Below the pieces are notes generated by a model, which had not been told where the DNA came from, did not search any database, and worked only from the letters and a program-made list of their open reading frames with translations. From assembly GCA_009778155.1 (NCBI GenBank), contig WRKI01000352.1:1-36836 (forward strand): a stretch of DNA of 36,836 bases, given 5' to 3'. The position numbers and the translations under genes were made by a program. Shown here piece after piece: positions 16,530-24,855 of the stretch. This stretch comes from Spirochaetota bacterium (GTDB lineage: Bacteria > Spirochaetota > Spirochaetia > Treponematales > Breznakiellaceae). How positions within the stretch are numbered: position 1 is the stretch's first letter; each line of letters starts with the position of its first letter.

Positions 16530-17242
16530 GGCCTAGCATAAACGGCGTCAAAGTGCCTTTTGACAAAAGCACGCAAGAATTATTTGCGATGCTGGATTGC
16601 GAGTTACCCTTGTTTTATGTTGCTTGCGAGGCTTTGGCCTATAAAAACGATGTTGTGTCATTTGAAAAATTGCTCTCTATTTTTCAAGACAGCGATCCTT
16701 ACAAAAAGCGCATCGCTCTTGAATGTTTGGGTAACCACTCAATGTTCGACACGGCCACGGCAGAAAAATATGTTTTTCCCTGTTTGGATGACTCATCTCC
16801 CTACATCGTAAGAACGGCTATAGATGTGTTGGTCAAGCATCGTGTTGCACAATCGCATGAAAAAATAATCCAATTGTTAAAATCCAAAGATGAAGCCACT
16901 CGTGAATGCGCGTTTTTCGCGCTTGAACATATTGGCAAAGCGAGCGATTTTGATTTAATTTTAAGTCTGTACAACGACAAAAACAAAAGAATCAAAAACT
17001 TCGTCCCATACATAACGCTCATTTTTGCGGATGAAACAAATTGGAAAAAAGCATACGATCTAATGCAACGCGGCGATCATGAAAAAGCCCGCCTGACCGC
17101 CTGCAAATTGCTTGATGCCTTTGGCACGGAAACAGAAAAAGGCGACGCAAGCCATTTCCTGCACGACAAAAGCGGCCATGTAAGAAATTACGCAAGCAAA
17201 ATGCTGGCAAGCTTTAAGGCTGTTGAAATAGAGGGCTGTTAA
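16526..17242 (+). CDS. HEAT-repeat-like protein
   Basis: ATGA overlap with upstream gene; repeats such as DPYKKRIALECLGNH, SSPYIVRTAIDVLVKH, KDEATRECAFFALEHIG, SGHVRNYASKMLASF. Confidence 0.65.
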   Translation: MRPSINGVKVPFDKSTQELFAMLDCELPLFYVACEALAYKNDVVSFEKLLSIFQDSDPYKKRIALECLGNHSMFDTATAEKYVFPCLDDSSPYIVRTAIDVLVKHRVAQSHEKIIQLLKSKDEATRECAFFALEHIGKASDFDLILSLYNDKNKRIKNFVPYITLIFADETNWKKAYDLMQRGDHEKARLTACKLLDAFGTETEKGDASHFLHDKSGHVRNYASKMLASFKAVEIEGC

Positions 17243-17264
17243 AAATTAATTTTAGGCAACCCCC

Positions 17265-18194
17265 TCAAACCTTCCCTTTGTTGGAGCCGCTTTCGTCGCG
17301 CTCCCTGTACACAACCTCTCCCGGCTGCACTTCCGCTCTAGGTGCAAAGCTGACAATTTCGCTACCCTGAAAAATATATCGCTTGGGCGGAGCCGCCGTT
17401 ACAACAGCGTCGTAAGGCGCGACGAAAGGCTCGCCGTTCACAAAAGCCATCGCTTGCCCCTTTTCCACAAAACCCCCCGGCAGCACGGCAGGCTCGCAAA
17501 GACCGTCGCAACTAGACTTGTTGTTTTCGTCCATAGTTCCGCAAAAAAGCACATCGTCCGACAACCTCCCTTCACCTTCGATAACCCCAATGTATTTCAG
17601 ATAGTTCATTATCCTTGCCGCCGTCAACTCGGCCGAAGGGACATCAATCACCCCGTTGGGCTGACCCCCAGGAAGCTCGACCAAAAGACACTTCTGCCCG
17701 CGCTCCTCGCAAGACTCTATGTAAAACTGCCCCCGCGTCCCTTTCGTATGGACAACAACCGGGATGCCAAGAGCGCGACAAAGCTCGCGGGCAAAACCGT
17801 GGCGGCTGTACCAACACATCGTGTAAGCCGAGCCGTAAACACCGCAACAGTGCAAATCCAGAATGTAGTCTGCGCCCGCCGTTAAACCGTAAATATGACT
17901 GGCAAGCTGCTCGCTGTACGAGCCGCAAGGATTGCCCGGAAAAATGCGGTTTAAGTCAAGGCCGTCCTCCGGCGCGCCCCGCTCGTTGGCCTTGGCGGCA
18001 TGAAGGTTGCAAAGAGGGTAAATCGTAACCTCCCCAAGCAGCTTTTCCCTTTTTAGATTTTCCCAAACAAGCTCGGCAGTATAAGTTGCCGTCTGCTCGA
18101 CCCCGTGGATAGCGCCGGTTATGACAATATGCGGCCCCTCCCCCCCTTTCGCGTGATATTTCTTCAAGTCGAATGAATAAACCTCGTTTGACAT
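17265..18194 (-). CDS. Succinylglutamate desuccinylase/aspartoacylase family (M14-like) hydrolase
   Basis: ITGAIHGVEQ (H...E zinc motif), GLDLNRIFPG, YILDLHCC; SD aggagg. Confidence 0.88.
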   Translation of the reverse strand: MSNEVYSFDLKKYHAKGGEGPHIVITGAIHGVEQTATYTAELVWENLKREKLLGEVTIYPLCNLHAAKANERGAPEDGLDLNRIFPGNPCGSYSEQLASHIYGLTAGADYILDLHCCGVYGSAYTMCWYSRHGFARELCRALGIPVVVHTKGTRGQFYIESCEERGQKCLLVELPGGQPNGVIDVPSAELTAARIMNYLKYIGVIEGEGRLSDDVLFCGTMDENNKSSCDGLCEPAVLPGGFVEKGQAMAFVNGEPFVAPYDAVVTAAPPKRYIFQGSEIVSFAPRAEVQPGEVVYRERDESGSNKGKV

Positions 18195-18303
18195 AGTTCC
18201 TCCTATAGTTGCATTTTAGCGGACAAAGGGGTATATTTGAAAGAGGGCAAACATGGCAAACGTATGAACAAATTCTAAAGCCAAAAAGTCCAAGGGGGAT
18301 AAA

Positions 18304-19008
18304 ATGCTTGTTTTACCATTAAAGGGAGCCGCCGGCAGCACAGTCGAGATCAAGGCCGGCAAAATTATCGCGGTGGGGCTTAATTACAGGGATCACGTCA
18401 AAGAAAGCAAGGTTTTTTCGGACAGCGGGCAGGACGCGCCTTCCGAGCCGGTGCTTTTTGCCAAAACACCGAACACGCTAATAGGGCCGGGGGAAGCGAT
18501 TGTAATCCCGTCGCACATAAAGGCCTACAACTTCAAAAACGAAAGAGTTGACCCGGAGTGCGAGCTTGCAATAATCATCGGCAAAAGAGGCAAACGCATA
18601 ACGGAAGCGGCGGCACTCGATCACGTTTTGGGTTTTACCTGCTTTAACGATGTCAGCCAAAGAAACATCCAAAAGCAAGACCCTTCCGGCTGGTTTCGCG
18701 GCAAATCATTTGACACCTTCGGCCCCATAGGTCCCGCGGTAGTTCCGCTCAAAGAACTGGGCAACCCCCAAGCGCTGAATATAAACTGCAAAATCAACGG
18801 CGTGGTAAAACAATCCGCCAACACCGCCGACATGATTTTTAGCATCCCCTTTTTGATTTCATTCATTTCGCATCAGTTCACCCTTGAAGAAGGGGACATC
18901 ATCGCCACAGGAACCCCGGCGGGCATTAGCCCCATCGTGCCCGGCGACATTGTGGAGGTTGAAATCGAAGGAATCGGCGTGCTTAAAAACCCGGTGGTGG
19001 CGGAGTAA
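18304..19008 (+). CDS. Fumarylacetoacetate hydrolase (FAH) family protein
   Basis: VGLNYRDHVKES, LFAKTPNTLIGPGEAI, FNDVSQRNIQ, GDIIATGTPAGI. Confidence 0.92.
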   Translation: MLVLPLKGAAGSTVEIKAGKIIAVGLNYRDHVKESKVFSDSGQDAPSEPVLFAKTPNTLIGPGEAIVIPSHIKAYNFKNERVDPECELAIIIGKRGKRITEAAALDHVLGFTCFNDVSQRNIQKQDPSGWFRGKSFDTFGPIGPAVVPLKELGNPQALNINCKINGVVKQSANTADMIFSIPFLISFISHQFTLEEGDIIATGTPAGISPIVPGDIVEVEIEGIGVLKNPVVAE

Positions 19009-19035
19009 GCAGACAGGGACAGGCCGCCCCAGCCC

Positions 19036-19644
19036 CTAAAACGCGGCCAGAGTTACCAGCAGGCCGACACTTACCGGCAGAGCCAGATTGTCATAATCGC
19101 CCAGGGGCAAGGCTTCGACACTTGTGGCGCAAGCGGCGGCGATTAAAGCCAGCCTAAAGTCGAGAGAGACCCAGTAGGCAGAAATTAGTACAGCGAAAAA
19201 ACAGGCAAGGGAACCCTCGATACTCTTGCCGTAGAGAAACGCCGGGCGCAACCTGCCCAAAAACTTGCCGACAATACTTGCAAAACCGTCGCCAAAGGCA
19301 AGAGCGTAAATAGCAATTGCGGCAAAAGGCGGCGGGAAAAAAAGCAAAGTGAAAACCGCCCCCAAACCCAAAGTAACCGGCCCCAGAACAAAACGCCCCC
19401 TGTCCCTCGACCTAGCCGCCATGCCGATTAAAGAAGAAACAACAGGAACCCTGATCCCTAAAAGCCGCAAATTTTCTATGTAAATATAGGCCAAAGTACC
19501 CGCAACAAGAAAAACAATTGCAAAAGGCCTACTTACAGCGGCAATAGCAGGTACAAAAGCGACAAGAAAATGAATAGATTTTCTGACAATTTCGGTTTTA
19601 AGCTCGCCGGAAATACCCGACACGCTGTTTTTCACAAGCTCCAT
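19036..19644 (-). CDS. Diacylglycerol/polyprenol kinase or CDP-diglyceride synthase-like membrane protein
   Basis: EIVRKSIHFLVAFVPAIA, LAFGDGFASIVGKFLGR, KSIEGSLACFFAV; start MELVKN (ATG 19644) 6 nt after TATACT. Confidence 0.75.
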   Translation of the reverse strand: MELVKNSVSGISGELKTEIVRKSIHFLVAFVPAIAAVSRPFAIVFLVAGTLAYIYIENLRLLGIRVPVVSSLIGMAARSRDRGRFVLGPVTLGLGAVFTLLFFPPPFAAIAIYALAFGDGFASIVGKFLGRLRPAFLYGKSIEGSLACFFAVLISAYWVSLDFRLALIAAACATSVEALPLGDYDNLALPVSVGLLVTLAAF

Positions 19645-19840
19645 GCCAATAGTATAGCAAAAACCGTGCCAAGTGAAATTATTTTTCGGGAAAAACGCTA
19701 TCTTCTTATCTAGCATAGACTTGTTAAAGCCGACGAACCCGCCGGCAAAACAGATGTACAAAAAAAGATACAGGCATTTTGATATATTTACTATCGAAAC
19801 AGCCCTGCTGTCAGCCGGTAGACTTCACCCGTAATGCCTA

Positions 19841-19875
19841 TTGCCAAAAAATCAGTCTTACGCTACAGTGTAAAC
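19841..19875 (+). promoter_or_regulatory. Promoter TTGCCA-N17-TACAGT ending 6 nt before ATG 19876
   Basis: ttgccaaaaaatcagtcttacgctacagtgtaaacATG. Confidence 0.5.
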
Positions 19876-20121
19876 ATGAAAATAGCAGTATCCCTTTCAG
19901 ATACCCTTTACGAAAAAGCAGAGCAAACAGCTCAGCACATGGGCATTACACGCAGCAAACTGCTTGTAAACGCACTGGAAGAATATATTGCCAAACATAA
20001 CGGAGAAGCCATCACGCAAAAATTAAACGAATTCTATGAAAAAATCAATACAGACGACTTTGCAAGAGACATGGACATTGGCGTTGAATCATTAAGGGAA
20101 TTGACAAAAAATGATGCGTGA
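19876..20121 (+). CDS. Ribbon-helix-helix (CopG/MazE-like) protein, putative antitoxin
   Basis: MKIAVSLSDTLYEKAEQTAQHMGITRSKLLVNALEEYIAKH is a RHH signature. Confidence 0.75.
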   Translation: MKIAVSLSDTLYEKAEQTAQHMGITRSKLLVNALEEYIAKHNGEAITQKLNEFYEKINTDDFARDMDIGVESLRELTKNDA

Positions 20122-20165
20122 ATAACCAAGATATAATCCAAGCCCAGCCCTGGAGATTGTCTTAA
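20118..20165 (+). pseudogene. Possible N-terminal remnant of a toxin gene (GTG start, NNQDIIQAQPWRLS, stop)
   Basis: gTGA overlap with the RHH stop codon; 15 codons; MazF/PemK-like N-terminal look only. Confidence 0.25.
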
Positions 20166-20185
20166 AATTGCGAGCATTCCCCCCG

Positions 20186-20923
20186 TTACCTAGCCCAGAG
20201 ACCCCTTTCTAGCCGGCGGGCTTCGGTTTCCAGAGTGCGGAACTCGTCCATGAACTGAAAGCGGAAAGCCAGAAGCGCCTCGGCGTAACCCTCGTAGACA
20301 AGCCTTGCGTTGAAACTGCGGCCTTGTTCCGTGTAAATGTAGGCCAAAAGCCGGCCAAAACGATCGCGCAAGTCCCAGTCGAAGGCAAGCCTCACCGTGC
20401 GGCCTAAAAGCTCCTGCCTAACAAAATCGCTAGTTTCCTGCCCAAAATGTTCCGCCGGGCGGTTCGGGTGTACAGTTTCGGGAGCGTCCACCCCCAAAAG
20501 ACGCACCACCTCGATAACGGACAAGCCCGGCGGCGGATTGGGGATTCTTACCCGAACCGTGTCGCCGTCAATGTGGCCGATCACCACCGCCGGCAGCATT
20601 TGGGCAAAAGCCGCCTCGGAACAATCGTTCCTGCCGGCCAAATTGACACGGTATAATGGAACATAATCGTGCGGAAAGTCGCTAACATTCGCCCCAAGAA
20701 CAGGCGGCCGGCAGCGCGAGCAAGGGTTAAACCCCGAGCGGACAGCATCGATCAGAGCTACGGCAATTTGCGAGCGCGCCAAAGAAGCGCAGCCGTCCAA
20801 GTGGTACACCCGCCCGGTATTGGTAACATAGACCGTTTCGGTAGGGGCGGCCTGCCCCAAAACAACAAAAACAGGGATTAAAAACAGGGCAATAACCCCA
20901 AATTTCCGATTTAGACCCCTCAT
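20186..20923 (-). CDS. Exported staphylococcal-nuclease-like (thermonuclease) protein
   Basis: Signal-like N-terminus; VIGHIDGDTVRVRI, RLLGVDAPETVHP, DLRDRFGRLLAYIY, LVYEGYAEAL; SD ggaggaagg. Confidence 0.88.
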   Translation of the reverse strand: MRGLNRKFGVIALFLIPVFVVLGQAAPTETVYVTNTGRVYHLDGCASLARSQIAVALIDAVRSGFNPCSRCRPPVLGANVSDFPHDYVPLYRVNLAGRNDCSEAAFAQMLPAVVIGHIDGDTVRVRIPNPPPGLSVIEVVRLLGVDAPETVHPNRPAEHFGQETSDFVRQELLGRTVRLAFDWDLRDRFGRLLAYIYTEQGRSFNARLVYEGYAEALLAFRFQFMDEFRTLETEARRLERGLWAR

Positions 20924-20960
20924 CCTTCCTCCTTTTTCGCAACTAGCTTCCATATGGAAA

Positions 20961-20994
20961 CGATTATTAAATCCCATCGAGGATTTAATAATCG
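20961..20994. repeat. Hairpin of palindrome family 2 (14-bp perfect stem)
   Basis: cgattattaaatcc-catcga-ggatttaataatcg. Confidence 0.8.
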
Positions 20995-21032
20995 CTCTTA
21001 CCCGCATTTTGCGCAATAAAATGAGCAAATGC

Positions 21033-21077
21033 GTAGGGAAGCACTGATTAGCTTCGAGTTAATCAGTGCTTCCCTAC
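21033..21077. repeat. Dispersed palindrome family 1, complete copy (18-bp perfect stem)
   Basis: gtagggaagcactgatta-gcttcgagt-taatcagtgcttccctac. Confidence 0.9.
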
Positions 21078-21189
21078 AATGTCGGCCTGCTTGCAAATTC
21101 AGTGTACAATTTTTTAGAAAAAAACAGAAGCAGCCGGCAATCAGCTTTTTTCGCTTTGAGCAAACTGCACGCGCACGCAAACCGTCCTA

Positions 21190-21225
21190 TTGACAAAATG
21201 GGCAAAAGTGATGTATTATGGAAGA
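21190..21225 (+). promoter_or_regulatory. Promoter TTGACA-N18-TATTAT ending 6 nt before ATG 21226
   Basis: ttgacaaaatgggcaaaagtgatgtattatggaagaATG. Confidence 0.6.
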
Positions 21226-21486
21226 ATGAAACTGGCAGAAGCTATGAATACTTATAACCCGGCTTTGTTTGAAGTTGAGAAAATGGGCTATAAAATTTCC
21301 CTAGAGTTGACCGATGACGAGTTGGAAATTTCAGCATGGAAGGCGGTAAAAAACGATGTTCGAATATCTGGATTTAACCCGCTGTCGCTTTTGGGCTTGG
21401 TGGTAATAGCTGAGCGATATGGGGAAAACTGGAATAAGATTGATACCGGGGACTTATACGACAAAATGCTAGAAAACTATTATTAG
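21226..21486 (+). CDS. Small hypothetical protein
   Basis: Open frame preceded by a consensus promoter; MKLAEAMNTYNPALFEVEKMG... Confidence 0.6.
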   Translation: MKLAEAMNTYNPALFEVEKMGYKISLELTDDELEISAWKAVKNDVRISGFNPLSLLGLVVIAERYGENWNKIDTGDLYDKMLENYY

Positions 21487-21530
21487 GGAAACTTGCCTTC
21501 CTAAAACCTGCTATCGCTTTTGGAAAAAAA

Positions 21531-22199
21531 ATGAACAAAATAGAATTATCGCGTATGCAACCCATAAGAGACGTTGTGTACCAAAAAATCCGCAAGGCTA
21601 TACTGCGCGGCGATCTGCTCCCCGGCGAGCGGCTTATGGAAGAAGCCTTGGCGCGAACTATGGGCATAAGCCGCACCCCTGTACGCGAGGCCTTGCGCAA
21701 ACTGGAAGTCGAAAAAATGGTTTTGCACAACCCGCACAAAGGAGTTGTCATATCCGAGGTCAGCATCGACGAGGGCGAAGACCTGTACAACATACGCACA
21801 CTTGTAGATTCGGTAATCGCCCGGCGAGCCGCGCAAAACGCCACGCCTGCCAGCATTGACGAGCTTTTGCGAATTTTGGAACGAAGCGAAAATGCCGAAG
21901 ACCAAGATGCCGCCTCCGAAGCTATCGACGAGTTTAACGAAAAACTTTCGCAAATCGCCAACTGCCCGGTTATCGCAGACCTGTCAAGGCAGATTAGGGA
22001 AACCTTAAGCCGGATGATTCTTTCGACCTATTTAAAACCAACCCGCCGCCAAGATGCCCAGCGCGAGCACCGGCAAATCGTGGCGGCAATTGCGGCAGGC
22101 GATGCCGATCTTGCCCAAGAGCTTACAGCCCAGCACATACGCAACGCCGCCAAGACCCTTGCCGATATGCAGGCCGGCACAAAGCAAGGCAGTGCATAG
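21531..22199 (+). CDS. GntR family transcriptional regulator (FCD-type)
   Basis: wHTH IRKAILRGDLLPGERLMEEALARTMGISRTPVREALRKLE plus helical C-terminal domain. Confidence 0.92.
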   Translation: MNKIELSRMQPIRDVVYQKIRKAILRGDLLPGERLMEEALARTMGISRTPVREALRKLEVEKMVLHNPHKGVVISEVSIDEGEDLYNIRTLVDSVIARRAAQNATPASIDELLRILERSENAEDQDAASEAIDEFNEKLSQIANCPVIADLSRQIRETLSRMILSTYLKPTRRQDAQREHRQIVAAIAAGDADLAQELTAQHIRNAAKTLADMQAGTKQGSA

Positions 22200-23590
22200 T
22201 GGACAACCCAAGCCTGCACGAAATTCTTGCCGCAAAAGAGGCAAGGGCTAACTTGCAGGCGGCCCTGGCGGAAAAACACCGGGGCGCAGGCGGCGGGGGC
22301 GGCGCAATCGTAAGTTACACGCTGAACATTGCCGGCCCCCGCAAGCGTTCCCCGCTGGCCGACCGCAGTTTTCACGCGGGGGTAAAACTTGCCGAAGTCC
22401 TTTTCCGCCGGCTGGGCTACACCCTGGCGGAATGCGTAAAAACCGATGCCCCCACCGGGCTTGAATGCCTGTGGGTTGTGCATGGGGACGCGGCACTTGC
22501 CGTGGCCGATGCCGGCCGCCTAAAAACAGAGCTTTGCCGGCTGGAAGACGAACACCCGCTTGGCCGGCTCTTCGACATGGACGTAATCGGGCAGGACGGC
22601 CAAAAACTTTCGCGGGGTGGCACACGGCCCTGCCTTATCTGCGACCGGCCGGGGCACGATTGCGCAAGAAACCGCACCCACCCGGCAGAAGAAGTGGCGG
22701 CGCGGACGCATCAAATAATGGAAGAATACTTTGCGGCAAAGGATGCGCGGTTTATCGCCGATTGCGCCACGCGCGCCTTGCTATACGAGCTTGCCGCAAC
22801 GCCAAAGCCGGGGCTTGTTGACCGTGCGAACAACGGCTCCCACGCCGACATGGGCTTTTTTACCTTTGTTGACAGCGCGGCCGCCCTTGTCCCGTACTTT
22901 GCAAAAATGGCCAAAACAGGAGCCGCCCTTAGAGGCAGGCCGCCGGGGGAAATGCTCGCCGGCCTGCGCCCGCTGGGAATCGCCGCCGAAGAAGCCATGT
23001 ATGCGGCAACAGGCGGCGCAAACACCCACAAGGGCGCAATTTTTTCGCTGGGCATCGTTTGCGCGGCGGCCGGCAGGCTGGGATGCCCCCTCCCCCCCTA
23101 CCGCCAGACGCTCGCACTTGCCGGGCAAATTGCCGCGCCCGCCCTGCGGGACAACTTGGCGGACAAAACCAACGGGGAGCGGGTTTACAGGCAATACGGC
23201 CTAGCCGGCATACGCGGCGAGGCGGCCGGCGGCTTTGCCTCCGTAAGCGATGTTGCCCTGCCAGCCCTCCATGCCGCGCTGGAACGCGGAGCCACAATCG
23301 AGGAGGCCGGCATCGAGGCCTTGTTGCGGCTGATCGCCACCGCGCAGGATACAAACATGATAACCCGGTGCGGCGGCGAACAAGCGGCGGCGGCGATACG
23401 GCAAGAGCTAGCCGCCTTTTTGGAATCCCGGCCGAGCGGCGCTCAGATAATCGCCCATGCCGAAAAACTTGACGAAAGCTTTATCAAAAGCAACATAAGC
23501 CCCGGCGGTTGCGCGGACTTGCTGGCGCTTACATATTTTATGCACTTGCTTGGCAAGGACTGGGAGGAATCTTATGAATTTTTCTGTTGA
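22199..23590 (+). CDS. citXG: Bifunctional CitX/CitG: apo-citrate lyase prosthetic group transferase / triphosphoribosyl-dephospho-CoA synthase
   Basis: N-terminal CitX-like (GRLFDMDVIGQDGQKLSR...RPCLICDRPGHDCAR); C-terminal CitG-like (ATPKPGLVDRANNGSHADM, GGANTHKGAIFSLG, AAAQDTNMITRCG-like AQDTNMITRCG). GTG start overlaps GntR stop. Confidence 0.88.
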   Translation: MDNPSLHEILAAKEARANLQAALAEKHRGAGGGGGAIVSYTLNIAGPRKRSPLADRSFHAGVKLAEVLFRRLGYTLAECVKTDAPTGLECLWVVHGDAALAVADAGRLKTELCRLEDEHPLGRLFDMDVIGQDGQKLSRGGTRPCLICDRPGHDCARNRTHPAEEVAARTHQIMEEYFAAKDARFIADCATRALLYELAATPKPGLVDRANNGSHADMGFFTFVDSAAALVPYFAKMAKTGAALRGRPPGEMLAGLRPLGIAAEEAMYAATGGANTHKGAIFSLGIVCAAAGRLGCPLPPYRQTLALAGQIAAPALRDNLADKTNGERVYRQYGLAGIRGEAAGGFASVSDVALPALHAALERGATIEEAGIEALLRLIATAQDTNMITRCGGEQAAAAIRQELAAFLESRPSGAQIIAHAEKLDESFIKSNISPGGCADLLALTYFMHLLGKDWEESYEFFC

Positions 23591-24632
23591 AGAACTGCGC
23601 TTGAACGACGCTCGCGGCCAGCGGCTTTTTGACAAACTGCTTGGCGAAGCCGGCATCAAGCGCGACAACAATCTTGACTACATTGCGGGCATCTACGATG
23701 CGGACTACAATCTGGCGGCCGCCGGCGCGTGCTTTGGGAACACCCTGCGCTGTCTTGCCGTGGGCGATGCCTTTCGGGGGGAGGGCCTCATGGCGCCGGT
23801 TGTAACTCATCTTGTCGAAAGGCTTACAAATGCCGGCCAGCATCATATCTTTTTGTATACAAAGTGCGAGAATGCCGATGTTTTTTCCGCGCTTGGCTTT
23901 TACGAGATAGCCCGGGTGCAGGACGAGGTTTTGCTTATGGAGAACTTGCGCCGTGGCTTTGCGGGTTTTTTGGAAGATTTGAACAAGGAAAAGCGAGAGG
24001 GGGAAGGGTGTGCCGCCGGCTCTGTCGCCGCGCTTGTGATGAACTGCAATCCCTTCACTCTGGGGCATCGGCACTTGATCGAAACGGCCGCCGGCAGGGC
24101 GGACACTCTGCACATTTTCGCCGTGGCCGAAAACCTCTCTCTCTTTCCCTTTGCCGATCGTTTCGCTCTGATTCAAAAGGGCTGCGCCGATTTGCCGAAT
24201 GTAAGGCTGCACAGTACCGGCAGCTACATGGTATCGCAGGCTGTCTTTCCATCGTATTTTTTGCGGGACGAGGCCGAAGCTATCGAAGCGCAGGCGCGGC
24301 TGGATGTCGCCATTTTCAAGCGCATTGCCGCCGCCGTTGGAGCCACGACGCGCTTTGTGGGGGAGGAGCCTTTTAGCGTTGTTACCGGCATCTACAATCG
24401 CATTATGGGCGAAAGCCTGCCGGCCGCCGGCATAACCTGCACGGTTATTCCCCGCAAGGAGTTTCAAGGGGTTCCGATAAGCGCGTCGCGTGTGCGCAAG
24501 TTGCTGCAAGCCGGCGACGTTCAGGCTACAAAAGAGATGGTTCCGCCCACGACTTTCGATTATTTCGATTCGCCGCAGGGTCGGCAGGTGATTGCCAACA
24601 TCCAAAAGGAGCGGGAGGTGGAACACTACTGA
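23574..24632 (+). CDS. citC: [Citrate (pro-3S)-lyase] ligase
   Basis: GNAT-like N-terminus plus nucleotidyltransferase MNCNPFTLGHRHLIETAA...ISASRVRKLLQAGD; start ATG 23574 overlaps citXG. Confidence 0.88.
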   Translation: MNFSVEELRLNDARGQRLFDKLLGEAGIKRDNNLDYIAGIYDADYNLAAAGACFGNTLRCLAVGDAFRGEGLMAPVVTHLVERLTNAGQHHIFLYTKCENADVFSALGFYEIARVQDEVLLMENLRRGFAGFLEDLNKEKREGEGCAAGSVAALVMNCNPFTLGHRHLIETAAGRADTLHIFAVAENLSLFPFADRFALIQKGCADLPNVRLHSTGSYMVSQAVFPSYFLRDEAEAIEAQARLDVAIFKRIAAAVGATTRFVGEEPFSVVTGIYNRIMGESLPAAGITCTVIPRKEFQGVPISASRVRKLLQAGDVQATKEMVPPTTFDYFDSPQGRQVIANIQKEREVEHY

Positions 24633-24701
24633 TCGCGGGCATTTTGCCGAGGTTTTCGGGCAGGAATTTTTACCAATTGCAACTTTTTTTCAAAAAAGGT
24701 C

Positions 24702-24730
24702 TTGCTATTTTTGCGTGGCGGTTATATACT
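24702..24730 (+). promoter_or_regulatory. Promoter TTGCTA-N17-TATACT for cstA, giving a predicted leader of about 115-120 nt
   Basis: cttgctatttttgcgtggcggttatatact; start codon at 24856 preceded by ataggagg. Confidence 0.5.
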
Positions 24731-24855
24731 TATTAAACATAGCTACTTGGCGCGTGTCGCCGGGTGCAATCCTTGCAGAGGCAGACTGTTTGTGGCGGCT
24801 TGACGTGGGTGGTTAGGCTGTCGCTGTGGGGTAATTTATAGGAGGCAGGGACTTT

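Noticed and set aside
23538-24626. 362-codon antisense ORF opposite citC
   Set aside because: Shadow of a GC-rich, confidently identified CDS; composition only.
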